Shown in pieces: positions 8,837 to 17,645 of a DNA stretch of 64,000 nt. How positions within the stretch are numbered: position 1 is the first letter of the stretch; each line of letters begins with the position of its first letter. The position numbers were made by a program, and so were the translations under genes. A model generated the notes under the pieces. That model saw only the letters and a list, made by a program, of their open reading frames with translations, was not told where the DNA came from and searched no databases. The stretch is from Arthrobacter sp. NtRootA1. GTDB lineage: Bacteria > Actinomycetota > Actinomycetes > Actinomycetales > Micrococcaceae. The DNA lies in NCBI RefSeq assembly GCF_019976975.1, contig NZ_AP024630.1, positions 930,001 through 994,000 of the forward strand. Direction: 5' to 3'.

Positions 8837-10279
8837 TTGGGATATCAGCTCCGCGGGCTCCTCGCGGAACGGGAGGCTGACCACCAAAGTTGCGCCGCCG
8901 CCGTCGGTCTCTTTCACCCGGACGCTGCCCCCATGCGAGCCAACGATGGCAGCCACAATGGCCAGTCCGAGGCCACTGCCGCCGGTTTCACGGGTCCGGG
9001 ACGTATCGGCACGGTAGAAGCGTTCAAAGATCTTGTTGGTCTCAGCCTCCGGAATGCCGGCCCCGTGATCCCGTATCTCGATGACCGAAAACGCGCCTTC
9101 AGGACTGGTCCGAACACCAACTGCGAGTTCTATCGGGGTGCCCTCTGGCGTGTAGCGGAGGGCGTTGCCCACCAAGTTGCCGATTACCTGCCGAAGTTTG
9201 GCCTCATCCCCCTGGACCGGGGCTGGGGTGGGGGACGATCCGTCGAGCCCGATGAGCGTAATGTTCCGGTTGCCCGATGAGGCTTTGGTATCCACTACGG
9301 CGTCGTGCGCCAACAACTGAAGGTCCACCGGCTTGAGCTGCAACGGCCGCTGCTCGTCCAGCCGGGCCAAGAGGAGCAGGTCTTCCACCATGGACCCCAT
9401 CCGCTTGGCTTCGCTTTCGATTCTGCCCATGGCGGTGGCGACGTCTTCGGGAGTCGCCAGCGCGCCGTGGCGGTAAAGCTCAGAGAAACCCCGGATGGTG
9501 ACCAAGGGGGTCCGGAGCTCATGGGAAGCGTCCGCGGCGAAGCGGCGCATCCGGGCTTCCGAAGCGGCGCGTGCCGCAAAGGAGGCCTCAATATGGGCCA
9601 ACATTGCGTTCAATGAAGCGCCAAGCCGGCCCACCTCTGTATGGGGGTTGTCGATTTCCACGCGTCGGGAGAGGTCGCCTGCGGCGATCGCTGCGGCTGT
9701 CTTCTCCACCCTTGCCAGGGGCCTGAAGGATCGTGCCACAGTCCAAGTAGCGATGAAGAACGCCAGAACCAGGGTCAGCAGGCCAACGCCCACCACCACC
9801 AGCACGGCGTGTTCCATGACTTTGTCCACGGGCGTCAGCGGCAGGCCGATAATCACTACGCCGTTCTGCCCGTTGGCCACGACGCCCACGGCGACGACAC
9901 GCCAGTTGCTACCGGCGGTGCCGCGCACCTGGAACGGTGCATTGCCACGCGCTTTGGCCTCGGCAGGAGTAATGTTCGCGATCGCCGGACGGTCGTCTTG
10001 CATGCCGCCAAAGGCGTACGGCGAAAGCCCTGGAACGTACAGGGTCAGCGAGTAGTCCGTGGGTACGGCAGGGTTCGGCTCGGACAGCTTGTCGAATGAC
10101 TGCTGGTCCTGGGCCAGCGCGACGGCGGCCTTGAGTTTGTCGTCCACCTGGCCTTGCAGGTAGCTCTTGACGAGCGTCAGCGTGCCAGCACCCGTCGCGG
10201 CCAGCGCGAGGAGGAGCAGCCCCATGATGATGGCGACGAGCTGCGACCTCAGGGACGCCGATTTCCAGCGTTGCAGCAA
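8834..10279 (-). CDS. two-component sensor histidine kinase (HAMP, HisKA, HATPase)
   Basis: A 481-residue membrane kinase. Helix 1 spans about 13-37, an extracytoplasmic sensor region about 38-155, helix 2 about 157-178, then a HAMP linker to about 231. The HisKA motif DASHELRTP carries the phosphorylated His253; the ATP-binding half shows the N box (LVGNALRYTPEG), DHGAGIP, FERFYRADTSR and GGSGLGLAIV. The start is TTG at 10279, two bases after the response-regulator stop, so translation is probably coupled. The layout resembles mycobacterial TcrY/TrcS-type kinases. The extracytoplasmic region does not reveal the signal. Confidence 0.9.
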   Translation of the reverse strand: MLQRWKSASLRSQLVAIIMGLLLLALAATGAGTLTLVKSYLQGQVDDKLKAAVALAQDQQSFDKLSEPNPAVPTDYSLTLYVPGLSPYAFGGMQDDRPAIANITPAEAKARGNAPFQVRGTAGSNWRVVAVGVVANGQNGVVIIGLPLTPVDKVMEHAVLVVVGVGLLTLVLAFFIATWTVARSFRPLARVEKTAAAIAAGDLSRRVEIDNPHTEVGRLGASLNAMLAHIEASFAARAASEARMRRFAADASHELRTPLVTIRGFSELYRHGALATPEDVATAMGRIESEAKRMGSMVEDLLLLARLDEQRPLQLKPVDLQLLAHDAVVDTKASSGNRNITLIGLDGSSPTPAPVQGDEAKLRQVIGNLVGNALRYTPEGTPIELAVGVRTSPEGAFSVIEIRDHGAGIPEAETNKIFERFYRADTSRTRETGGSGLGLAIVAAIVGSHGGSVRVKETDGGGATLVVSLPFREEPAELISQ

Positions 10280-10281
10280 CG

Positions 10282-11001
10282 TCAGCGCTTCTCTGCCGTT
10301 CGCAGCACGTAGCCCACTCCGCGCTTGGTTTGGATGAGGGCTGCGGCATCGGGGTCGATGTCCACCTTGCGGCGCAGGTAGGAGATGTACGACTCAACGA
10401 TCGAGGCGTCGCCGTTGAAGTCGTATTCCCACACGTGGTCGAGAATCTGTGCCTTGGAGAGAACGCGGTTGGGGTTCAGCATGAGGTAGCGCAGGAGCTT
10501 GAACTCGGTGGGGGACAGCTCAATGACCGTGCCACCGCGGCGGACCTCGTGGGCGTCGTCGTCGAGTTCGAGGTCGTCCACCCGGATCACGGCGTCGTCG
10601 TCCTCAAGGGGCTGTGTCCGGCGCAGTACGGCGCGGATGCGGGCCACTACTTCGTCAAGGCTGAATGGCTTGGTGACGTAGTCGTCCCCGCCCACAGTCA
10701 GGCCCGTTACCTTGTCCTCGGTGTCGTCCTTTGCCGTCAGGAACAGAACAGGGAAGTGTTTGCCCGCGGCACGGAGCCGACGCGTCACCGTGAAGCCGTC
10801 CATGTCGGGCAGCATGACGTCCAGGACTGCGAGGTCGGGGGCATGAAGGTCGGCGGCGGCCAGGGCTTCGCGCCCATTGGATGCGGCAACGACCTCGAAA
10901 CCTGCAAACCGCAGGGACGTGGAGAGAAGCTCGCGGATGTTGGGTTCGTCGTCGACGACAAGGAGCTTGGCTTCGGGGCCGTTCTTTTTCATGACACCCA
11001 T
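10282..11001 (-). CDS. OmpR/PhoB-family response regulator
   Basis: A 239-residue DNA-binding regulator, the partner of the kinase that follows. The receiver domain (about 11-125) has the acidic pair Asp17/Asp18, phospho-acceptor Asp61 (LAVLDVMLPDMDG) and Lys111 (GGDDYVTKPFS). The winged-helix domain (about 140-236) ends with IVESYISYLRRKVD and TKRGVGYVLR. The receiver closely resembles mycobacterial PhoP/TcrX-type proteins (GLTVGGDDYVTKPFSLDEVVARIR). The ATG at 11001 follows GGGAG by five to six bases; a second in-frame Met is at codon 4. The target genes are not evident from this window. Confidence 0.92.
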   Translation of the reverse strand: MGVMKKNGPEAKLLVVDDEPNIRELLSTSLRFAGFEVVAASNGREALAAADLHAPDLAVLDVMLPDMDGFTVTRRLRAAGKHFPVLFLTAKDDTEDKVTGLTVGGDDYVTKPFSLDEVVARIRAVLRRTQPLEDDDAVIRVDDLELDDDAHEVRRGGTVIELSPTEFKLLRYLMLNPNRVLSKAQILDHVWEYDFNGDASIVESYISYLRRKVDIDPDAAALIQTKRGVGYVLRTAEKR

Positions 11002-11059
11002 GATGCTCCCAGTTTCTGTGAGTTATCTGGATGCTTGATGTGAGAAGGCTGGCGCGCCG

Positions 11060-11695
11060 CTAGGCTCCCAGTGCGAGTCCTGCGCCGAGGGCTCCCATGG
11101 TGACAGCGATCCCGCCGTCCAGGATTCGCCAAGACGTGGGCCGCGCGAAGAAGCCGCGAAGGAATCTGGCACCAAAGCCCAGGGAGGAGAACCAGAGGAC
11201 GCTTCCCAGCATCGCCCCGGCGCCGAACCACCATTGCAAAGGACTGCCCTGGGCGCTGGCCAGCGAACCGATAAGCGCGATGTCCAGGTAGACATGCGGG
11301 TTTAGCCACGTCAGCGCCAGGACGGTGGTGAGGACCGCGGCGAGGCCACGTTTGGTGTCGGCATCGGTGGACGGCGTATCGGAAGAATCGAGCGACTGCG
11401 GGCGAAGAGCGCGACGGGCAGCAAGCACCGCGTAAGCCACCAGGAACGCAGCTCCCACAAAGCGCAGAATCACGACGGCGGCAGGAGCGACCGCGATCAG
11501 TGCACCAGTGCCAAGCACCCCGGCAGCGATAAGAATGGCGTCTGAGAGTGCGCAAACCGCGACCACCGCACCTATGTGTTTGCCGAGGATTCCTTGCCGA
11601 AGCACGAAGGCGTTTTGGGCGCCGATAGCAACGATTAGGCCAAGACCCGTCACAAGGCCGAGACCTGCCGAGTTGAAGAAGTCAGAGAAAGTCAC
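11060..11695 (-). CDS. lysE: LysE/ArgO-family basic amino-acid exporter
   Basis: A 211-residue membrane protein with about six hydrophobic segments and the family signature GLGLIVAIGAQNAFVLRQG near the N-terminus, plus TWLNPHVYLDIALIGS in the middle. LysE exports L-lysine and L-arginine when their cytoplasmic level rises. It is divergently transcribed from a LysG-type regulator across 68 bases, the same arrangement as in C. glutamicum, which supports both calls. GTG is the start. A hydrophilic loop (about 98-118, rich in Ser, Thr and Asp) separates the two halves. Confidence 0.9.
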   Translation of the reverse strand: MTFSDFFNSAGLGLVTGLGLIVAIGAQNAFVLRQGILGKHIGAVVAVCALSDAILIAAGVLGTGALIAVAPAAVVILRFVGAAFLVAYAVLAARRALRPQSLDSSDTPSTDADTKRGLAAVLTTVLALTWLNPHVYLDIALIGSLASAQGSPLQWWFGAGAMLGSVLWFSSLGFGARFLRGFFARPTSWRILDGGIAVTMGALGAGLALGA

Positions 11696-11763
11696 CCTTA
11701 GAAACTATGGGCGGCAGGAGACTTAGACCAGCTAATGTTTTGCATGTGCCGTAAGATTTTCTT
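11696..11763. promoter_or_regulatory. shared lysE-lysG control region
   Basis: These 68 bases are all that separates the divergent genes, so both promoters and the LysG operator must lie here. TAAGAT (11752-11757) ends six bases before the lysG ATG and no ribosome site is visible, so lysG is probably leaderless. Confidence 0.65.
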
Positions 11764-12669
11764 ATGTCGCAGTTTCCCTCAGAGCAGTTGCTGACGTTCG
11801 CCACCGTCCTTTCGGAAGGCACGTTGGATGCAGCTGCGCGCAGGCTCCGCATCACGCCGTCGGCGGTGTCCCAACGCTTGAAGGCGCTTGAGCAATCGTC
11901 CGGAAGGGTCCTGCTCCAGCGGAGCAATCCGGCGCAGGCCACAGAAGCAGGCGAAGTGGTGCTTCGCCTTGCCCGCCAAGTGGCCCAGTTGGAAGCAGAC
12001 GCGAGCGTTGAGTTGGGCTTGGGCACGGATGGTCCGCAGCTGGCTGTGCCAATCGTGGTGAATGCGGACTCGCTTGCGGTCTGGTTCCTGCAAGCACTTG
12101 CCCGTGTACCCAGCGACCTCAACATCACCTTTGACCTGCACCGCGACGACGAACAACACTCCACCTCGATGCTGCGTTCGGGGACCGTCATGGCCGCAGT
12201 CACGGCCACCCCGGACCCGGTGCAGGGTTGCCGTGTGGAGAGCCTCGGGGTCATGCGTTACCGGGCAGTGGCAGCGCCAGTCTTTGTTGATCGTTGGTTT
12301 GCAGATGGGGTGGACGGAGGCAAGCTCAATACGGCACCAACCGTGGATTTCGACCGTAAGGACACCTATCAGTGGGCCTTCGTGGAATCGTGGCCGAATG
12401 CTTCAAAAGCACAACAGAAGGGGCCGCGACACTACGTGCCGGCTTCGCAGGACTTTGGCGACGCCATTCGCTTGGGCTTGGGATGGGGATTGATTCCGGA
12501 AGTTCAATGTGGGCCGGACATTGCTGAAGGGCGCTTGATTGAACTCGCCCCCGAGCGCCCCTTTGATGTTCCGCTCTACTGGCAGCGCTGGAAGACGGCA
12601 TCGAGAGTGCTCGACGTCCTTAGCTCGGTAGTGCGCGAAGTCTCCGCCGAGTACCTTCGGACGCCCTAG
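11764..12669 (+). CDS. lysG: LysG/ArgP-type LysR-family transcriptional regulator
   Basis: A 301-residue LysR-type protein. Residues 1-60 are the winged HTH (LLTFATVLSEGTLDAAARRL and ITPSAVSQRLKALEQ), the form seen in LysG/ArgP/IciA; the rest is the ligand-binding domain, which in the family senses lysine, arginine or histidine and switches on lysE. It lies head-to-head with lysE, so control of that gene is the likely job. The ATG has no Shine-Dalgarno sequence but stands seven bases from a -10-like TAAGAT, consistent with a leaderless mRNA. No oddities in length. Confidence 0.9.
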   Translation: MSQFPSEQLLTFATVLSEGTLDAAARRLRITPSAVSQRLKALEQSSGRVLLQRSNPAQATEAGEVVLRLARQVAQLEADASVELGLGTDGPQLAVPIVVNADSLAVWFLQALARVPSDLNITFDLHRDDEQHSTSMLRSGTVMAAVTATPDPVQGCRVESLGVMRYRAVAAPVFVDRWFADGVDGGKLNTAPTVDFDRKDTYQWAFVESWPNASKAQQKGPRHYVPASQDFGDAIRLGLGWGLIPEVQCGPDIAEGRLIELAPERPFDVPLYWQRWKTASRVLDVLSSVVREVSAEYLRTP

Positions 12670-12870
12670 TCCAGACGTTCCAGGTGATGGGTCGTGACCT
12701 GCTTTGCTGCCAGCGCTTTCTCCGGGCAACCCATTTCAGTTGCCTTCGAGTGTCCCGGACATCAAAGACAGTCAGGAAGCAACGGCCCTAAGAGTTAAGA
12801 CAAGGGTTAAGATCCGAACACGCCCACGGATGCTCCTAAAAATGTCGGTGCCCCATTCCACACTGGAAAC

Positions 12871-13095
12871 ATGGCAAAAGAAGCAGCCCCCATCAGCATT
12901 CATCACAATGAAAAAGCCCCGGACGTCGAGTTCCACGTGACGTACCTGGATACAGACTCGGGCCACATCAGGCGCGAGGAATTTCCGGACCTGGCATCAG
13001 CCGAGCGCTTCGCCAGCGCGCAGCTCCATGACGCCGATTGCTGGGCAGTCGTGGATCACGTTGCAATCCCGCACGCCAGCCGCATGGTTGCCTGA
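12871..13095 (+). CDS. small conserved-looking hypothetical protein
   Basis: A 74-residue acidic protein I do not recognise. It begins MAKEAAPISIHHNEKAPDVE and shows FHVTYLDTDSGHIRREEFPDLASAERFASAQ, a beta-hairpin-then-helix pattern, with one Cys (DCWAVVDH). Codon use is like its neighbours, with high GC at third positions, which supports coding. The ribosome site is weak (GGAAAC). About 60 bases upstream are two GTTAAGA repeats twelve bases apart (12794-12800 and 12806-12812) that may belong to its promoter. The multicopper oxidase gene converges on it with 51 bases between. No function is proposed. Confidence 0.6.
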   Translation: MAKEAAPISIHHNEKAPDVEFHVTYLDTDSGHIRREEFPDLASAERFASAQLHDADCWAVVDHVAIPHASRMVA

Positions 13096-13146
13096 GGCCG
13101 TACGCCGGACGTCCGCCCCGCCAGCTGTACTATTCCGCCAGCTGTC

Positions 13147-15303
13147 CTATTCAGGCCGGTTGTGGGCATGGCCGCCGTGTACGAAGTCAGACGACACGCC
13201 TTCGTACTTCAGCATCATCATCATTCCTTCTGCAGCATGGTCCAGGTTGTGGCAGTGATCCATCCAGATGCCCGGATTGTCCGCGTGCAGCAGTAGCTCC
13301 CATACGTCGCCCGGTAGCACGTCCACGGTGTCGAGGATCAGCGGCGACCCACTTGGGGCAACGCCGTTCCTGCTGAGTACTTGAACGTGGTGTCCGTGCG
13401 GATGCATGGGGTGTGGCTCCGCGGTGCGGTTCACGATCGTCATTTTTATGGTGTCCCCTTCGGCCACCTCAATGGATGGCACCAAGGGATAGGCTGCGCC
13501 GTTCACCGTAAACGCGTAGCGCGGAACTCCGTCAACAAAGCGGAACTGGCGATCCAAAACCAGTACTTCCTCCCGGACATTTTCTGCGGGTGCCGGTGTG
13601 CCAGCCACAGGTTCGCCATAGTGCAACAGGTCCAGGACGGGGGTCCTCGCAAAGACGCCCGGCTGTGCCTTCTCCGGGACGTCGGCCGCGTTCTCCGAAA
13701 CGTCGTCTGCCTTCCCTGCGGTATGGGCGCCTTCCCCAGCCGAGTTGGCCGGGCCCGAGCCGGACGGGGCAACCACGACGACGGCGCTGGCCGCCGAGTC
13801 AGAGCGGAGCGTCACCTCGGATTCGGGCATTGTGAACGTGACGTCCATCCTTCCTCCGGCTCCAAGCCTTAATAGCTTCCCCGTGACCTCCTGAGGCTGG
13901 TTCACCTCCGTTCCGTCCACTGCCGCAACCTTGAACGCCGTTCCGTCCACAAGGTAACGCTGTGGCAGGGAATCAGTGTTGATGAGACGAACGCGAACGC
14001 TCGAGCCCGGAGCGGCCTCATGAATACTGCTACGGTCTGAGGAGCCCAGCAACCCCAGACCGCCGAGGTCGTGTCCCGCTACCACAATGTCAGTGTCCGC
14101 GCGCGGCAGTGTGGGGTTGTGCACGACGAATGTGCCGTAGAGGCCCTTGCGGACACCTTCGGCCGAGTCTTGGTGCGTGTGGTACCAATATGTGCCAGCT
14201 TGGGCAGCAAGGAACCGGTAGGTCATGGACTGCCCGGGCATGACGGCGTCCTGGGTTGCCCCGGCCACGCCGTCCATGGCATTGGGGACGTCGTAACCGT
14301 GCCAGTGCAAGGTCACGCCAGCGCTCACGTCCTGGTTCCTAAGCACAACTTCCATAACCTCGCCCAGTTGCGCTTCAATGCCGGGCCCGGGGAGGCTTCC
14401 GAAGGTCCATGCATCAGTGGATTCCCCGGAGGGCAAGGTTATGTGTTCCGTGCGGGCAGTGAGTTCATAGTGCCGGACCACGGCTTTGTCAGGGAGGTCG
14501 CCCACCAGGCTGGTTACCGGAATTGGGGCCACCACGGGTGCAGTGGGGACACCTCGGTGATGACCGACGGCGGCCGTAATCACCGCGCCATCGGCGGACC
14601 GGCTACCCAGCCAGGCAAAGACTCCCGAACCTAAAGCGGTGCAGGCCATGAGTCCGGCGACTGCAGCCGCCGCCGTCGTGCGCCTGCCAACCGTGCGCCT
14701 GCGAACCAGGCGACCCCGGCCGGGTGAGACGCTCCCGCCGGCACGAGCGGGAGGAGCGGGCGGACGCTGGAACGGAGGGAACAGCGCGAGCCTGGCTATC
14801 ATCACAGTCCCTGCAACCAGGAACAAGAGAACCGCCAGCGTCCACGGGGCGGGGAACGGGCCGAGGACGAAGGTCAGTGCGAGTGAGGCAATAGCCGAAG
14901 CCGCGGCCGACACTATGGCGAGAACAGCCCATTCCTGGGTTCGGCCAACGCGTCCGGGCAGCTCCCTTGAACGTGGTGGGCCGGTGTTCCGTCTCCTCAG
15001 CAAGTACGGAACACCGGCCATCGCGGCCCAAGCCGCGGGGATGGCGGTCAGAGGCAGGCTGATGGTTGTGCGTTCGCTGGCAAACCACCAACTGCCCGCC
15101 GCCAAAGCGGGGAGCAAGGCGTAGCGCGCCGCCGTGGCAACGACGCCCAGGCCCAACAGAAGAAGTGCCAAGTCGACAACGCGTGGCTTGGCTGGCCTCT
15201 TGTCAGCTGTAGAAGAAATGGCCATCCAGGCGGCGGCTATCCAGGCGCCGGCGGCAAGGACGGCCAGCACCAAGTCGACGGCCAATAGCTGTGAAATATT
15301 CAC
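13147..15303 (-). CDS. multicopper oxidase with N-terminal membrane domain
   Basis: A 718-residue protein. Residues 1-235 hold about six hydrophobic helices; from about 265 to the end lies a cupredoxin multicopper oxidase outside the membrane. All copper-ligand blocks are present: HWHG (333-336), WYHTH (373-377), HPMHPHGHH (631-639) and the type 1/type 3 block DHCHNLDHAAEGMM (about 682-695) with Cys684. Such enzymes couple oxidation of metal ions or phenols to reduction of O2 to water. Residues about 525-560 are a Ser/Ala/Asp-rich insert. GTG start; the stop of the small membrane gene lies 12 bases upstream, so the two form one operon. The substrate cannot be read from the sequence. Confidence 0.88.
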   Translation of the reverse strand: MNISQLLAVDLVLAVLAAGAWIAAAWMAISSTADKRPAKPRVVDLALLLLGLGVVATAARYALLPALAAGSWWFASERTTISLPLTAIPAAWAAMAGVPYLLRRRNTGPPRSRELPGRVGRTQEWAVLAIVSAAASAIASLALTFVLGPFPAPWTLAVLLFLVAGTVMIARLALFPPFQRPPAPPARAGGSVSPGRGRLVRRRTVGRRTTAAAAVAGLMACTALGSGVFAWLGSRSADGAVITAAVGHHRGVPTAPVVAPIPVTSLVGDLPDKAVVRHYELTARTEHITLPSGESTDAWTFGSLPGPGIEAQLGEVMEVVLRNQDVSAGVTLHWHGYDVPNAMDGVAGATQDAVMPGQSMTYRFLAAQAGTYWYHTHQDSAEGVRKGLYGTFVVHNPTLPRADTDIVVAGHDLGGLGLLGSSDRSSIHEAAPGSSVRVRLINTDSLPQRYLVDGTAFKVAAVDGTEVNQPQEVTGKLLRLGAGGRMDVTFTMPESEVTLRSDSAASAVVVVAPSGSGPANSAGEGAHTAGKADDVSENAADVPEKAQPGVFARTPVLDLLHYGEPVAGTPAPAENVREEVLVLDRQFRFVDGVPRYAFTVNGAAYPLVPSIEVAEGDTIKMTIVNRTAEPHPMHPHGHHVQVLSRNGVAPSGSPLILDTVDVLPGDVWELLLHADNPGIWMDHCHNLDHAAEGMMMMLKYEGVSSDFVHGGHAHNRPE

Positions 15304-15315
15304 AGCTGCCGCTGA

Positions 15316-15789
15316 TCACGCCGTAGCGGACGAGGCGGAAGCATCCGATGCTGCTGCCTTGGGTGGAAGGGGCTGGGGGTTGAGTGCAAGCGCACGGGCA
15401 CGCCTGAACAACCAGTAGGACATGAAGATGATCAGCAGTCCTGTGACGGGGTGGATGGCAGCCACCCACGACCCGGAGGGCGTGATGAAATCTTCGGACG
15501 ATCCAGTGAGCATCCCGCCGATGATGAAGATGAACAGCTGCACCCACGTCATGAGGAAAATGCCGGCGGCAAGCCAAATAGTCCGGGATCCGGCTTTGGC
15601 AATAGCCGCGACAATCACAGCCAACAGTGCCGAATAGCGCAGCACGTATTGGCCGTTCATTACGTGATAGACGCCCGCTTCGTGCTGGGCTTCAATGCTG
15701 TTTTGGAAATGGAAGTAGCCGGCAAAAAAGAGCTGGGCAAGCCCTGATAGCAGGATGATTGCCGACAGGACCAGGAGGGTCTTACGCAT
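15316..15789 (-). CDS. four-helix membrane protein in an operon with the multicopper oxidase
   Basis: A 157-residue integral membrane protein with about four transmembrane segments (about 5-25, 50-68, 74-97 and 112-131) and a charged, Ala/Pro/Ser-rich C-terminal tail. Histidines sit in the first outer loop (YFHFQNSIEAQHEAGVYHVMNG). It resembles the DUF6220-type membrane proteins, but I hold that name loosely. GAGGATT precedes the ATG. It is the first gene of the operon and is followed after 12 bases by the multicopper oxidase, so it may anchor, supply electrons to or help mature that enzyme; this is inference from position. Confidence 0.7.
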   Translation of the reverse strand: MRKTLLVLSAIILLSGLAQLFFAGYFHFQNSIEAQHEAGVYHVMNGQYVLRYSALLAVIVAAIAKAGSRTIWLAAGIFLMTWVQLFIFIIGGMLTGSSEDFITPSGSWVAAIHPVTGLLIIFMSYWLFRRARALALNPQPLPPKAAASDASASSATA

Positions 15790-15966
15790 AGGGAATCCTC
15801 TGGTAAAAAAGACACAGATTCTTCAAGGCCTACGAATCGTCGGCACCCTGGCTGCGGGCTACCCCCACTGCCGACGACTGGCCGCCAGGCTGCCTGGACC
15901 AAGGGCAGCCCTTCAGGGCGGAGAGCTTCACTTGGAATCCTAAAATTGCTGGAGATAAATAGCAAT
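15790..15966 (-). promoter_or_regulatory. promoter, operator-like dyad and folded leader of the multicopper oxidase operon
   Basis: On the minus strand a -35 TTGCTA (15960-15965) and -10 TAGGAT (15937-15942) are 17 bases apart. A perfect inverted repeat, ATTGCT-N10-AGCAAT (15945-15966), covers the -35 and spacer and looks like an operator. The roughly 140-base leader can form two hairpins: 15888-15894 with 15904-15910, and a 9-bp stem TCGTCGGCA/TGCCGACGA (15837-15845 with 15869-15877). A run of six T follows before the ribosome site. Confidence 0.55.
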
Positions 15967-15976
15967 GGCCTAACGG

Positions 15977-17635
15977 CTATTCGTCTGTGGCAGCGTCCTT
16001 GCCCACATCCTTGGCGTCCATGATCCGGTACGCATATCCCTGTTCAGCCAGGAAACGCTGGCGCTTGGCCGCAAAGTCCTGATCCAGGGTGTCGCGGGCA
16101 ACGAGGGAGTAGAACCGCGCGGAACGGCCGTCTTGCTTGGGCCTCAGCAGGCGTCCCAGTCGTTGGGCCTCCTCCTGGCGGGACCCGAAGGAACCCGAAA
16201 CCTGGATGGCTACTGAAGCTTCCGGGAGGTCGATGGAGAAGTTGGCAACCTTGGACACCACGAGCGTCTGGATTTCGCCTTTGCGAAAGGCATCAAAAAG
16301 TTTCTGCCGGGCTTTGACGCTGGTTTCCCCCTTGATCAAGGGAGCATCCAGCCGCTCTGCGATCTCGTCCAGTTGGTCTATGTACTGGCCGATGACCAGC
16401 AATTGCTCACCCTTGTGCGCCGCCACGAGCTGCTCAACCAATTGGGTCTTTGTCTCGGAGGTTGCGCACAGCCGGTATTTGTCGGCGTCGTCGGCCATGG
16501 CGTAGGCCACGCGCTCGTCGCGTGGTAAATCGACACGGACTTCAACGCAATCGGCCGGTGCGATGTAGCCCTGTGCTTCGATGTCCTTCCATGGAGCGTC
16601 GTAGCGTTTGGGCCCGATCAGGCTGAAGACCTCGCCCTCCCTGCCATCCTCGCGAACCAATGTGGCCGTAAGCCCGAGCCGTCGCCGGGCCTGCAGGTCC
16701 GCCGTCATCCGGAAGATCGGGGCGGGCAACAAGTGCACCTCGTCGTAGATGATCAAGCCCCAGTCATGACCGTCCACGAGTTCAAGGTGCGGGTAAAGTC
16801 CACCGCGCTTGGTTGTGAGTACCTGGTAGGTGGCGATGGTGACGGGCCTGACTTCCTTGACCGCACCGGAATATTCGCCGATCTCATCTTCGGTCAAGGA
16901 CGTCCGCTTGAGCAGTTCGTCCTTCCACTGACGTGCCGAAACCGTGTTGGTGACCAGGATCAGCGTTGTAGTGGAGGACGTCGCCATGGCGGCCGCGCCC
17001 ACCAGGGTCTTTCCCGCACCACAAGGAAGAACGACGACGCCGCTGCCGCCGGCCCAGAAGTTCTCGGTTGCCAATTTTTGGTAAGGGCGCAACTGCCATC
17101 CTGTTTCATCGAGCATGATCAGGTGCGGCTGCCCGTTGACATACCCGGCGAGGTCTTCGGCCGGCCATCCCAACTTGAGGAGCAGCTGCTTGAGCTGGCC
17201 TCGCTGCGAGGAATGAACCACCACAGTCTCGCCATCGATCCTGGGCCCAAGGAGTGGGGCGATCTTCTTGGCGCGGATGACTTCCTCCAGTACGGGGTAG
17301 TCGTCAGTACGCATCACCAAACCGTGCTGTGGATCCTTTTCGAGGCGAAGCCTGCCATAGCGGGACATGGTCTCTTCGATATCGATCAACAATGCATGCG
17401 GGACCGGGAAGCGGGAGTACTTCAGCAGCGTATCCAACACCTGCTCGGCGTCGAGTCCGGCGGCGCGGGCGTTCCAGAGCCCGAGGGGCGTCAGCCGGTA
17501 GCTGTGCATGTGCTCGGGAGCGCGCTCCAGTTCAGCAAATGCCGCAATGGCGTGCCTGGCTTCTGTAGCGAGCTCGTGGTCGACTTCCAACAGAATGGTT
17601 TTATCGCTTTGTACGATCAGTGGACCGTCGGTCAC
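15977..17635 (-). CDS. XPB/Rad25-family DNA repair helicase
   Basis: A 552-residue superfamily 2 helicase of the bacterial XPB type found in Actinobacteria. Walker A is PCGAGKT (GAGKT at 206-210), motif II is DEVH (298-301), motif III GLTATLVRED, and the C-terminal RecA fold ends with QEEAQRLGRLLRP. The N-terminal 180 residues are the damage-recognition-like part. Bacterial XPB unwinds DNA 3' to 5' and is thought to act in repair. GTG start; the gene lies 10 bases behind the helicase-associated partner and the two surely share an mRNA. Confidence 0.9.
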   Translation of the reverse strand: MTDGPLIVQSDKTILLEVDHELATEARHAIAAFAELERAPEHMHSYRLTPLGLWNARAAGLDAEQVLDTLLKYSRFPVPHALLIDIEETMSRYGRLRLEKDPQHGLVMRTDDYPVLEEVIRAKKIAPLLGPRIDGETVVVHSSQRGQLKQLLLKLGWPAEDLAGYVNGQPHLIMLDETGWQLRPYQKLATENFWAGGSGVVVLPCGAGKTLVGAAAMATSSTTTLILVTNTVSARQWKDELLKRTSLTEDEIGEYSGAVKEVRPVTIATYQVLTTKRGGLYPHLELVDGHDWGLIIYDEVHLLPAPIFRMTADLQARRRLGLTATLVREDGREGEVFSLIGPKRYDAPWKDIEAQGYIAPADCVEVRVDLPRDERVAYAMADDADKYRLCATSETKTQLVEQLVAAHKGEQLLVIGQYIDQLDEIAERLDAPLIKGETSVKARQKLFDAFRKGEIQTLVVSKVANFSIDLPEASVAIQVSGSFGSRQEEAQRLGRLLRPKQDGRSARFYSLVARDTLDQDFAAKRQRFLAEQGYAYRIMDAKDVGKDAATDE

Positions 17636-17645
17636 TCTTGAATCC

